Positions 32,552 to 39,722 of a stretch of DNA of 39,722 bases are shown piece by piece. The translations under genes were made by a program, and so were the position numbers. Position 1 is the stretch's first letter. The number at the start of each line of letters is the position of its first letter. The notes below the pieces were generated by a model. That model was not told the DNA's origin and ran no database searches. It worked only from the letters and a program-made list of their open reading frames with translations. Origin of the DNA: JAAZBW01 sp035647855 (GTDB lineage Bacteria > Actinomycetota > Actinomycetes > Actinomycetales > Actinomycetaceae); contig DASRMP010000026.1 in the NCBI GenBank assembly GCA_035647855.1, positions 1-39,722 on the forward strand, in the 5' to 3' direction.

Positions 32552-33870
32552 TCCGAAGAATCATCGGCGCCGCCCTGGTGGTGCTCGCTGTCGTTGCCGC
32601 AGGAATCGGCATCGTGACGGCGACTGTTTTCGCCCCGTCCTCCTCCTCCAACGCAAGCATGCCGGGAACCGGCACCCCGATCGTCCTGGTCGAACCAGGT
32701 GTGCTCGGTCTCCTGTCGGACACCGTCACGGTGACGGCGACCGCCTCGGATCCCGAACTGCCGGTGCTTCTTGCGTTCGCACCAACCTCCGACGTCGAAG
32801 CCTGGGTTGCAGGTGCCGCGCACACCTCCGTGACAGGACTCGAGAGCTGGGACGCCCTCAAGACCGAGACGGTCGAGGGCGAGAGCGAAGTCCCTAATCC
32901 TGCCGGCGCCGACCTCTGGCGAGACGAGCTTCAGGGAGTGGGCAAGCTTGTGGTCGAGATCACGCCGGATCCGGGTCAGGTGACGCTCCTTGCCGCGACG
33001 GACGGGACGGCTCCCGCACCTCAACTGACGCTCACCTGGCCGGTCGAGTCCGGTTCGACAGCGCTCGTGCCACTGCTGGTCACGGGTGGTGTGCTACTGC
33101 TGGCGGGCATTGCGGTCCTCGCTTACGACGCGGCACGCCGCAGCACCGAGAAGGCGCAGGCCACCTCGCGCGAGGTCAGCGATCGCCTCCAACGGGCAAA
33201 TCTCACCCAGACCGAGGCGCTCTCGGCGGTGGACTCGGACGGACCCAGGGCAACCTTCCGAGGACGTCTCACGCGCCGGCAGCTCCGGGAACGCGAAAAC
33301 GAGGAGCGGGCCACTGATCCGCGGTACGGCAGCGATGGCCCGTTCGCGGTCTCGGGTGGCGCGATCGGGGCCGGGATCGTCCCCGGGGTCACCGATCCAG
33401 AGCGCTTCCGCGCGCTTCGCCACGTCGATCTCGATGATGACGAGGCCGAGCCCGCGCCGAGTCGGGCCGACCTCGCCCGCTTCGCGCCGCCCGGCGAAGA
33501 GCCCGCTGGTGGCTCCCAGGACCGCTCCGAGGCGCTCGCAGCGGCAGGACCGGCGGCGGGTGCAGGAATCCTGCCTGATTCGTTGCGGGCGACCGAGGAA
33601 CGTGCCGCCGCGGACCGCGCCGCCGCCGGCGGCACACAGGGGGCGGGCGTCCTGCCCGGACGAAGCGCCGCCGCAGACCGCGCCGCCGCGGGCGGCGCAC
33701 ACGGTGCGGGCATCCTGCCCGGACGAAGCGCCGCCGCGGCGGAATCCTCGGACACGTCCGAGACGGACGTCGAGGACAGACAGGAGACTCCGCGAGCGAG
33801 CGCCTCATGGCGCGACCTGTGGGGCTTCCGCTCGACCGGCAAGACCGATCCGACGGAGGACCAGCGATGA
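32548..33870 (+). CDS. Two-pass membrane protein with Ala/Gly-rich C-terminal repeats, unknown
   Basis: A 440-residue protein. A membrane helix or uncleaved signal (about 5-28) is followed by an extracytoplasmic domain of about 140 residues, a second helix (about 170-195), and a cytoplasmic region. The latter begins with an Arg-rich motif LTRRQLRE (241-248), also found in the M23 protein of this window, and ends with repeats of about 21 residues (ADRAAAGGxxGAGxLPGRSAA; residues 355-417) plus a diverged copy before them. A glycine/isoleucine motif GAGI(V/L)P recurs earlier. The GTG at 32548 has AAGGGAG 5 nt upstream. The lipoprotein gene overlaps its stop (ATGA). No family recognised. The divergent FilP-like gene suggests envelope or polarity work. 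Confidence 0.8.
   Translation: MIRRIIGAALVVLAVVAAGIGIVTATVFAPSSSSNASMPGTGTPIVLVEPGVLGLLSDTVTVTATASDPELPVLLAFAPTSDVEAWVAGAAHTSVTGLESWDALKTETVEGESEVPNPAGADLWRDELQGVGKLVVEITPDPGQVTLLAATDGTAPAPQLTLTWPVESGSTALVPLLVTGGVLLLAGIAVLAYDAARRSTEKAQATSREVSDRLQRANLTQTEALSAVDSDGPRATFRGRLTRRQLRERENEERATDPRYGSDGPFAVSGGAIGAGIVPGVTDPERFRALRHVDLDDDEAEPAPSRADLARFAPPGEEPAGGSQDRSEALAAAGPAAGAGILPDSLRATEERAAADRAAAGGTQGAGVLPGRSAAADRAAAGGAHGAGILPGRSAAAAESSDTSETDVEDRQETPRASASWRDLWGFRSTGKTDPTEDQR
33610..33735 (+). repeat. Two 63-bp tandem repeats within the membrane protein gene
   Basis: Units 33610-33672 and 33673-33735 encode nearly identical 21-residue blocks ADRAAAGGTQGAGVLPGRSAA-like and with AHGAGI. A degenerate third copy precedes them at about 33538-33609. 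Nucleotide identity is high, so copy number may vary between strains. Confidence 0.8.
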
Positions 33871-34883
33871 AGAACGCCGTTCGTACCGTGGTTGCGATCA
33901 CGGCCCTGACGCTCGGTCTGAGCGCGTGCCAAGCAAGTTTCGTTCCCTCGCCCGATCCGCAGCCGGCACCGCCGGAGCCGGGACCGGTGCTCTCGACAGA
34001 CCGGCTCGACGGCATCCTCGATGAGATCGGCGAGACGCTCACGTCCGCTGACGCCGCAACATCGGCGGAGGAGTTGAGCGACCGCATCACCGGTCCCGCC
34101 CGCGAGATGCGGTCCGCCGAATACCAACTCGCCTCGATTTCCGGCGGAGCGAACCCGGTGACGCCCATCGAGACGGAACCGCAGGTCTCCATCATCCCCG
34201 CCACAACCGCGTGGCCCCGGGTCGCGGGTGTCGTCACCACGATCCCTGAGGGCACCAACCTGCCCGAACTCCTCACTCTCGTCCAAGAGGACGCACGAGA
34301 CCCGTTCGCCCTGTGGTCCTGGGTCCGCCTCTTCCCCGGTGTCACGGTGCCCGCGACGACGGCGCCGGTGACCGGCTCCGCTCCGGTCGCCCCGGATTCG
34401 GATACGCTGCGGTTCACCCCGCAGGCGACCCTCGAGGCATATGTCGACATCCTCAACAACGGCGACGATTCCGAATCGGCCGGTGACTTCGAGGCCGATC
34501 CGTTCCGTACGGGGTACGCACAAACCGTCCAATCGCTCGCTTCTGCGGTGGAGGCAGCGGGAACCGCCACTCAGCAGTCCGCCGTCGGTGACGACGGGAC
34601 CCATTCGATCGGCACCCACGAAGGCGGCGCAATCGTCGTCGGGACGGTGGACCAGGTTCTGACCGTCCAGCGCACGGTTGAGGACGCAACCCTGACCGTG
34701 GGACCGAACCTCGCCTACGGCGGCGAGCCCGGGGTCTCCGGTTCGCTGATCGCCACCTATCTCACGACCATTGCCTTCTACGTGCCTCCGTCGGACTCGG
34801 AGGAGCCGGTGACGGTGCTCGGTGCCGAACAGGTGCTCATGGGCGTGGAGCGCGACGACTCGACCGTTCCCACGGGCGAGTGA
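33867..34883 (+). CDS. Lipoprotein, unknown
   Basis: A 338-residue predicted lipoprotein. The signal peptide ends with the lipobox LSAC, so Cys21 would be lipidated after cleavage and the mature protein anchored to the outer face of the membrane. After a Pro-rich linker (about 25-40) comes an all-soluble domain of about 290 residues with no motif that I recognise; it contains only the lipobox cysteine. The ATG at 33867 overlaps the stop of the upstream membrane protein, and GGAGGACC lies 7 nt upstream, so the two are translationally coupled and probably form a complex. Confidence 0.85.
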   Translation: MKNAVRTVVAITALTLGLSACQASFVPSPDPQPAPPEPGPVLSTDRLDGILDEIGETLTSADAATSAEELSDRITGPAREMRSAEYQLASISGGANPVTPIETEPQVSIIPATTAWPRVAGVVTTIPEGTNLPELLTLVQEDARDPFALWSWVRLFPGVTVPATTAPVTGSAPVAPDSDTLRFTPQATLEAYVDILNNGDDSESAGDFEADPFRTGYAQTVQSLASAVEAAGTATQQSAVGDDGTHSIGTHEGGAIVVGTVDQVLTVQRTVEDATLTVGPNLAYGGEPGVSGSLIATYLTTIAFYVPPSDSEEPVTVLGAEQVLMGVERDDSTVPTGE

Positions 34884-34986
34884 CGCCGCTGGCCGGGCGG
34901 TTGGTTCACAGGCAGTAGCGGTGCTACGCCCCTGACAGGCGTTCCGCGCGTGGCGTACGCGCACGTCCGGGCCCGCGGGGCGGCCG

Positions 34987-34992
34987 TACGAT
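34987..34992 (+). promoter_or_regulatory. -10 element of the thioredoxin-TPR gene (leaderless start predicted)
   Basis: TACGAT is followed by 6 nt and the ATG at 34999; no Shine-Dalgarno at proper distance. The preceding 100 bp contains a small GTAGC/GCTAC hairpin (34915-34927) that may weakly end the lipoprotein transcript. Confidence 0.5.
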
Positions 34993-34998
34993 TGAGGC

Positions 34999-35889
34999 AT
35001 GACCCTCCCGATTTCAGGCGGCGCCGTGGATCTGGGCGCCCTTCGCACCCCCGCCACCGCTCCGAGCACGGGCGGCGCTCCCGCCCCGGCCGGCGTCGTC
35101 GTCGATGTAACGGACGAGACGTTTCCGGCAATCATCGAGCAGTCGGCCACCGTGCCGGTGGTGGTCGATCTGTGGGCGGACTGGTGCCAGCCATGCAAGA
35201 CGCTCAGCCCGATCCTCGAGAAGCTTGCGGCCGAATACGGTGGCCGGTGGCTCCTTGCGAAGGTCGACGTGGATGCGAACCCGCAGACCGCCGCGGCGTT
35301 CCAGGTTCAGTCGATCCCAACCGTGGTCGCCATCATCGCAGGGCAGGCGGTGCCGCTCTTCCAGGGCGCCTATCCCGAATCACAGATCCGGCAGATTCTG
35401 GATCAACTGCTCGAGGTCGCCGCCCAGAACGGCGTGAGCGGCACGGTCAGCACGGAAAGCGCGGATACCGGACCGGCCGAACCGCAACTGCCACCGCACC
35501 ATGCTGCGGGTCTTGCCGCCATCGAGGCGGGTGACCTCGACACCGCCGAGGCCGAGTACAAGGCGGCCATCAAGGAGAACCCCGGCGATTCCGAGGCCAA
35601 GAGCGCGCTTCTCCAGGTTGGCTGGATGCGTCGCCTCGAGGGCATGGACCCCGCTGTCGCCACCGCAACGGCGCGCGAAGCAGACCTCGAGTCGCAACTG
35701 CGCGCCGCCGACGCCGAACTGGCCACGGGCCGGATGGCCGCCGCGTTCGAGCGGCTGCTGCGGCTCGTACGCGCCGGGGGAGACCTCCGTGAACCGGCTC
35801 GCGTCCGGCTCGTCGAGTACTTCGACATCATCGGTTCCGCTCCTGAGGTCAATCAGGCCCGGCGCGCTCTCGCGAACGCGCTCTACTGA
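34999..35889 (+). CDS. Thioredoxin-TPR co-chaperone (YbbN/CnoX-like)
   Basis: A 296-residue cytoplasmic protein. After a Pro/Ala-rich N-terminus comes a thioredoxin domain (about 35-145) with the active-site motif WADWCQPCK (Cys63, Cys66) and the cis-proline loop SIPTVVAI. Residues about 170-296 are TPR-like helices (GLAAIEAGDLDTAEAEYKAA, and a final AALERLL-type pair). The architecture matches YbbN/CnoX, a holdase/co-chaperone that works with GroEL and protects proteins from oxidation. Unlike E. coli YbbN (SxxC), both cysteines are present, so redox activity is possible. It is closed by a strong hairpin shared with glgB. Confidence 0.9.
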   Translation: MTLPISGGAVDLGALRTPATAPSTGGAPAPAGVVVDVTDETFPAIIEQSATVPVVVDLWADWCQPCKTLSPILEKLAAEYGGRWLLAKVDVDANPQTAAAFQVQSIPTVVAIIAGQAVPLFQGAYPESQIRQILDQLLEVAAQNGVSGTVSTESADTGPAEPQLPPHHAAGLAAIEAGDLDTAEAEYKAAIKENPGDSEAKSALLQVGWMRRLEGMDPAVATATAREADLESQLRAADAELATGRMAAAFERLLRLVRAGGDLREPARVRLVEYFDIIGSAPEVNQARRALANALY

Positions 35890-35915
35890 GAGCGCACATT
35901 CCACAGAGCCGACGC

Positions 35916-35945
35916 GTGGGGCGCGCCCTTTCGGGCGCGCCCCAC
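35916..35945. terminator. Bidirectional hairpin terminator between trx-TPR and glgB
   Basis: GTGGGGCGCGCCC (35916-35928) and GGGCGCGCCCCAC (35933-35945) form a perfect 13-bp stem with loop TTTC, located between two convergent genes. Confidence 0.85.
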
Positions 35946-35999
35946 GATGATCGTCGGCCGAGCAGTTGACCTAGGTCTGTGTTCAGCTCCCGGTGTCTG

Positions 36000-38186
36000 C
36001 TATGTCTCGTCCTCCTGGTCGGGCACGAACCAGAGAGCGCCGAGGGGCGGGACCCGCAGGCGCACCGAGAAGGGGCGGCCCTGCCACGGGATTTCCTCGG
36101 CCGTCACGCGCCCAAGGTTGCCGACTCCGCTGCCGCCGTACTCGATGGCGTCGGTGTTCAGGATCTCCAGCCAGTCGCCGCCGTGGGGCAGGCCGATCCG
36201 GTAACCCTCGTGCGGCACTCCGGCGAAGTTGACGACCGAGACCAGGTGATCCGAGAAGTCCGCGGTCTTGCGCATGTAGACGATCGTGTTGTGATCGCCG
36301 TCGCCGGCCTCGATCCACTCGAAACCCTCATGCGTGAAGTCGTCCGCCCAGAGCGCGGGGTGCGCCTTGTAGAGCTCGTTCAGGCGCGTGACCAGCAGCG
36401 AGACGCCCTTGTGAGCGAGATCCTCGTACTGCCACCAGTCAATTCCGCGGGCCTCGTTCCACTCCGCCTCCTGGGCGAACTCCTGACCCATGAACAGGAG
36501 TTGCTTGCCGGGGTGCGACCACATGTAGGCGTAGAGCGCACGAACGTTGGCGAGCTGCTGCCACCAGTCGCCCGGCATCTTCCGCATGATCGAACCCTTG
36601 CCGTGGACCACCTCGTCGTGGGAGAGGGGGAGCATGAACTGCTCGGAGAAGGCGTAGATCAGCGAGAACGTGAGTTCTCCGTGGTGGTAGCGGCGGTTGA
36701 TCGGCTGCTCCGCCATGTAGCGCAGCGTGTCGTTCATCCAGCCCATGTTCCACTTGAGGCCGAACCCGAGGCCGCCGACGCTGGTGGAGGAGGTGACTCC
36801 CGGCCATGCGGTGGACTCTTCGGCGATCATCACGATGCCCGGGACCTTCTTGTAACAGGTCGCGGTGGCTTCCTGAAGGAAGGAAATCGCCTCGAGGTTC
36901 TCACGCCCGCCGTGCTGGTTCGGACGCCATTGGCCGTCCTTACGGGAGTAATCGAGGTAGAGAAGTGATGCCACTGCGTCCACCCGGAGTCCGTCGATGT
37001 GGAACTCCTGCAGCCAGTACAGTGCGTTCGCAACGAGGAAGTTGCGCACCTCGCGGCGTCCGAAGTTGAAGATGTAGGTGCCCCAGTCGGGGTGCTCGCC
37101 GCGCAGCGGGTCCGGGTCCTCGTACAGCGAGGTGCCGTCGAAGCGGGCCAGTGCCCACGAGTCCTTCGGAAAGTGTGCGGGGACCCAGTCGAGGATGACT
37201 CCGATACCGGCCTGGTGCAGCATGTCCACCAGGTAGCGGAAGTCATCCGGCACACCGAGCCGCGCCGTCGGCGCGAAGTAGGACGTGACCTGGTAGCCCC
37301 AGGAGCCACCGAACGGGTGCTCCGCCACAGGCATGAACTCCACGTGGGTGAAGCCGTGCTCGACCACGTGCTCGACAAGCTCTTCGCCGAGTTCCTGGTA
37401 GCTGGTTCCGGGCTTCCAGGAGCTGAGGTGTACTTCGTACACGGACATCGGACCGGTGTGGGGGTCCTTCTCGGCGCGCTCTTCGAGCCACTCGTCGTCG
37501 CCCCACTCGTAGCTGGATTCGGTGATCACCGACGCGGTCGACGGCGGAACCTCGGTTGCGCGGGCCATCGGGTCCGCCTTTTCCTGCCAGGAACCGTCGC
37601 GGGCCGCGATCTCGAACTTGTAGCGGTGACCGATCTCGGCACCAGGGATGAAGATCTCCCATACACCTGACGCGCCGAGCGAACGCATCGCGCCCGAAAC
37701 GCCGTTCCAGTTGTTGAAGTCACCCTTGACACGCACTGCGCGGGCGTTCGGCGCCCAGACGGCGAACGACGCGCCGTGGACCTCGCCCATTTCGGACGGG
37801 TAGGACTTCAGGTGAGAGCCGAGGACCGTCCAGAGCTCTTCGTGCCGTCCCTCTCCGATGAGGTACTGGTCGATCTCGCCAAGCGTCGGAAGGAACCGGT
37901 ACGGGTCGTCCACGACGCTGGTGACATCTCCGTACGTGACTTTCACGCGATAGTCGGGGACCTTGTCCCCTTCGATGACGGCGGTCCAGATGCCGTCGCA
38001 TTCGTGGGTGGCGGGATACGCCGCCGTCGGGGTGACGACCTCGACCGCGTCTGCGAGCGGTCGCAAGGTTCGCACCGTGACGGTGCCGTTCCATGGATGC
38101 GGACCGAGCACCTCATGAGGATTGTGGTGCAGTCCGCGAGCAGCGGTGGTCAGGACTGAGGGTTCTACCGGGAACACGTCGATCAT
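36000..38186 (-). CDS. glgB: 1,4-alpha-glucan branching enzyme
   Basis: A 728-residue GH13 enzyme that introduces alpha-1,6 branches in glycogen. The N-terminal CBM48/E-set domains (first about 220 residues, HEVLGPHPWNGTVTVRTLRP and later FAVWAPNARAVRVKGDFNNW) precede the barrel. The nucleophile is Asp403 (DGLRVDAVAS), the acid/base lies in IAEESTAWPGVT (456-457), and the third acidic residue is in LPLSHDEVVHGKGS. The start ATG 38186 has AGGA just upstream. In the GlgE pathway GlgB works with TreS, maltokinase and GlgE; here the maltokinase gene lies nearby on the same strand but aroD on the opposite strand separates the two. Confidence 0.97.
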   Translation of the reverse strand: MIDVFPVEPSVLTTAARGLHHNPHEVLGPHPWNGTVTVRTLRPLADAVEVVTPTAAYPATHECDGIWTAVIEGDKVPDYRVKVTYGDVTSVVDDPYRFLPTLGEIDQYLIGEGRHEELWTVLGSHLKSYPSEMGEVHGASFAVWAPNARAVRVKGDFNNWNGVSGAMRSLGASGVWEIFIPGAEIGHRYKFEIAARDGSWQEKADPMARATEVPPSTASVITESSYEWGDDEWLEERAEKDPHTGPMSVYEVHLSSWKPGTSYQELGEELVEHVVEHGFTHVEFMPVAEHPFGGSWGYQVTSYFAPTARLGVPDDFRYLVDMLHQAGIGVILDWVPAHFPKDSWALARFDGTSLYEDPDPLRGEHPDWGTYIFNFGRREVRNFLVANALYWLQEFHIDGLRVDAVASLLYLDYSRKDGQWRPNQHGGRENLEAISFLQEATATCYKKVPGIVMIAEESTAWPGVTSSTSVGGLGFGLKWNMGWMNDTLRYMAEQPINRRYHHGELTFSLIYAFSEQFMLPLSHDEVVHGKGSIMRKMPGDWWQQLANVRALYAYMWSHPGKQLLFMGQEFAQEAEWNEARGIDWWQYEDLAHKGVSLLVTRLNELYKAHPALWADDFTHEGFEWIEAGDGDHNTIVYMRKTADFSDHLVSVVNFAGVPHEGYRIGLPHGGDWLEILNTDAIEYGGSGVGNLGRVTAEEIPWQGRPFSVRLRVPPLGALWFVPDQEDET

Positions 38187-38332
38187 GTTCCTACTCTCCC
38201 ATGATCAGGGCGCAGTCGTGAGGCTCTTTGGGGCGGCAATGGAGCCGATTCGGCCGCCGCACGAACGGGCTGACCTGGTTCGTGGAAGACTCGGCGGCGA
38301 GGGGTATACGCCGTCCATGGGAGGATCGAGGG

Positions 38333-39097
38333 ATGCGCTTCGCACGTCTGGGTGACGTCATTCTCGGTGAGGGACGTGTCAAGATCATCTCGCCCGTCCT
38401 TGCTCGCGACGGCGAGGAGCTCCTCGCACGAGTTACCGAGATGGGGCACGAGCCGGTCGATGCCGTCGAGTGGCGCATCGATTACCTCGAAGATGCACCG
38501 TCAATCGGCCCCGTCCTGGAGACTGCAGCGTTGCTCGCCTCGCGCTCCCGGCTGCCTGTGCTCGCCACTTTCCGAACCGCGGCAGAGGGTGGCGAGAAGC
38601 CGATCGACGACTCCGATTATCGCGATCTGCTGCTCGCGCTGGTGGGTTCGGGATCGGTCGCCGCCGTCGACGTCGAATTCTCCCGGGGCGATCACGTCTC
38701 GCGCCCGGTCATCGCTGCCGCGAACGACGCCGGCCTGACAGTGGTGGTCTCGTACCACGACTTCGCAGGCACACCGCCCGCAGCGGAGATCGCGGCGCGT
38801 CTCGATGCGATGGGGGAGTCAGGTGCGGACGTCCTGAAGCTTGCGGTCATGGCGGGCTCGCCGGAGGACGTGCTCACGTTGATGCAGGCCACGCACGCGG
38901 CGTCACTTAGGATCGACCGACCGCTCATCACCGTCTCGATGGGCGATCTGGGTGTGCTCTCGCGGGTGGCTGGTGGGCTTGTGGGGTCGAGTGCCACGTT
39001 TGCGAAGGTGGGCCCTGCCTCGGCGCCGGGCCAGGTGCCAGCGGGTGAACTTGCGCCGGTCCTCGCCGCACTCCGGCGCTGGACGTCCGCGGATTGA
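38333..39097 (+). CDS. aroD: 3-dehydroquinate dehydratase, type I
   Basis: A 254-residue shikimate-pathway enzyme converting 3-dehydroquinate to 3-dehydroshikimate. It is the class I, Schiff-base type: Lys169 (DVLKLAVMAG) forms the imine, His142 (VVSYHDF) is the general acid/base, and EWRIDYLED and TVSMGDLGVLSRVAGG shape the site. Many actinobacteria carry the unrelated type II enzyme (AroQ), so type I is a useful taxonomic clue. The ATG at 38333 follows GGAGGATCGAGG. A possible -10 is TATACG (38305-38310). It stands alone, divergent from glgB and convergent with the maltokinase gene. Confidence 0.95.
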   Translation: MRFARLGDVILGEGRVKIISPVLARDGEELLARVTEMGHEPVDAVEWRIDYLEDAPSIGPVLETAALLASRSRLPVLATFRTAAEGGEKPIDDSDYRDLLLALVGSGSVAAVDVEFSRGDHVSRPVIAAANDAGLTVVVSYHDFAGTPPAAEIAARLDAMGESGADVLKLAVMAGSPEDVLTLMQATHAASLRIDRPLITVSMGDLGVLSRVAGGLVGSSATFAKVGPASAPGQVPAGELAPVLAALRRWTSAD

Positions 39098-39114
39098 GAG
39101 CGCCGGGACAGGCT

Positions 39115-39722
39115 TCAGCGCACCAGCCGTTCGATCCCGCGAAGCGGGATGGGAAGCCAGTCTGGTCTGTTTCCGGCCTCGTAGCGCGCTTCGTAGAACG
39201 CCTTGTCGAGTTCCATCGCGGTGAGGAGTTCGCTGTACTCCCGGGGGTCACCCGCTAACTCCGCGTAGCCGTCGAGGAAGGCGTCCCTCTGGCGCGTGGT
39301 CCACTCGAGCCGAGGTGCGCCCGGCTCCGGGCCGGCCGCGTAGTCGAACGAGCGCAGCATCCCGGCCACGTCCCGGATGGCCACGTCGTTCCTGCGGCGC
39401 TCCGCGAGCGGGCGCAGCGGTTCGCCCTCGAAGTCAAGGAGTACCCACCCGCGCGTGGGCGAGGACATCACCTGGCCGAGATGCAGATCGCCGTGTATGC
39501 GCTGCAATGCGGGCCAAGGGGACACGAGTGCGTCGTCGAAGGCGGCCGAGACCTGCGCCCGATACTCGGCGAGCCGCGGGACCGTCAAGACGGCGGCGCC
39601 CGCCCGGGACATCCACGTGCCGACGAGAGCCCGGCGGACGCCGTCGTCGGCGGGATGAGTGGGGAAGATTCGCGCGAGGGCGGTGTGGACCTCGGCAACG
39701 GCGCGGCCGAGGCCGTGTGCGT
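39115..39722 (-). CDS. mak: Maltokinase (Mak/Pep2), C-terminal part
   Basis: The last 201 residues of a protein whose start lies beyond the right edge. The visible part begins HGLGRAVAEVHTALARIF and contains the kinase catalytic loop IHGDLHLGQVM and the metal-binding VLLDFEGEP, the aminoglycoside-phosphotransferase-like fold of maltokinases. It ends with KAFYEARYEAGNRPDWLPIPLRGIERL, also typical of that family. The enzyme makes maltose-1-phosphate, the donor for GlgE. In many actinobacteria it sits next to or fused with treS, so treS and glgE are expected just outside the window. An internal ATG at 39612 is not the start, because the frame stays open to the edge with conserved sequence. Confidence 0.88.
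   Translation of the reverse strand, partial: AHGLGRAVAEVHTALARIFPTHPADDGVRRALVGTWMSRAGAAVLTVPRLAEYRAQVSAAFDDALVSPWPALQRIHGDLHLGQVMSSPTRGWVLLDFEGEPLRPLAERRRNDVAIRDVAGMLRSFDYAAGPEPGAPRLEWTTRQRDAFLDGYAELAGDPREYSELLTAMELDKAFYEARYEAGNRPDWLPIPLRGIERLVR

Overview
The window is a high-GC chromosomal segment from a Gram-positive actinobacterium, most likely Actinomycetales/Micrococcales-like. The reasons are the actinobacterial gene order argS-lysA-hom-thrB-rho-rpmE-prfA-prmC-tsaC-wecA-atpIBEFHAGDC, the presence of NucS, a DUF2550 protein, a FilP/DivIVA-like coiled-coil protein, a Kgd-type 2-oxoglutarate dehydrogenase start, a maltokinase/GlgB pair, frequent GTG starts, and probable leaderless mRNAs. 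I do not name a genus.

Layout. Positions 1-2077 (minus strand) hold the 5' end of kgd and a two-component pair with a very short extracytoplasmic sensor loop. Divergent from it are a membrane-anchored M23 peptidase and a glycerophosphodiester phosphodiesterase (2276-4417), then a winged-helix regulator (4583-5323). Positions 5324-6317 form a gene-poor island: a strong bidirectional hairpin, a 41-residue cysteine-rich small ORF, five tandem 17-bp repeats, and seven copies of a GTAGGNGT element, six of them arranged as a dyad about position 6009. The island lies directly downstream of the 3' end of tRNA-Arg(CCG), the classical place for integrated elements, but no integrase is visible.

Positions 6564-18326 carry the argS-lysA-hom-thrB run (arginine charging; lysine, threonine and methionine branch), rho with a long histidine/glutamine-rich N-terminal insert, rpmE, then prfA-prmC-tsaC-wecA as a tight cluster (translation termination, t6A modification, lipid-linked glycan initiation). 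Positions 18323-25774 are the complete F1Fo ATP synthase operon. It is followed by a DUF2550 protein, nucS (mismatch repair endonuclease), a GH1 beta-glucosidase, a small zinc-site-like protein, a TRIC-type channel, an alpha/beta hydrolase and a small conserved protein. Positions 30913-34883 contain a FilP-like cytoskeletal protein divergent from an envelope membrane protein plus lipoprotein operon. The right end has a thioredoxin-TPR co-chaperone, glgB, a type I dehydroquinase (aroD) on the opposite strand, and the 3' part of a maltokinase, implying the GlgE glycogen/alpha-glucan pathway.

Cross-cutting signal: six genes (argS, hom, nucS, the TRIC protein, the 30888 minus-strand protein, and the thioredoxin-TPR protein) have a TAnnnT hexamer 6-7 nt before the start codon and no usable Shine-Dalgarno site, which predicts leaderless transcripts. 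The hexamers TAGGCT and TAGACT recur as -10 elements. Nothing here is clearly a new defence or biosynthetic system. The best candidate for something undescribed is the 5324-6317 island.
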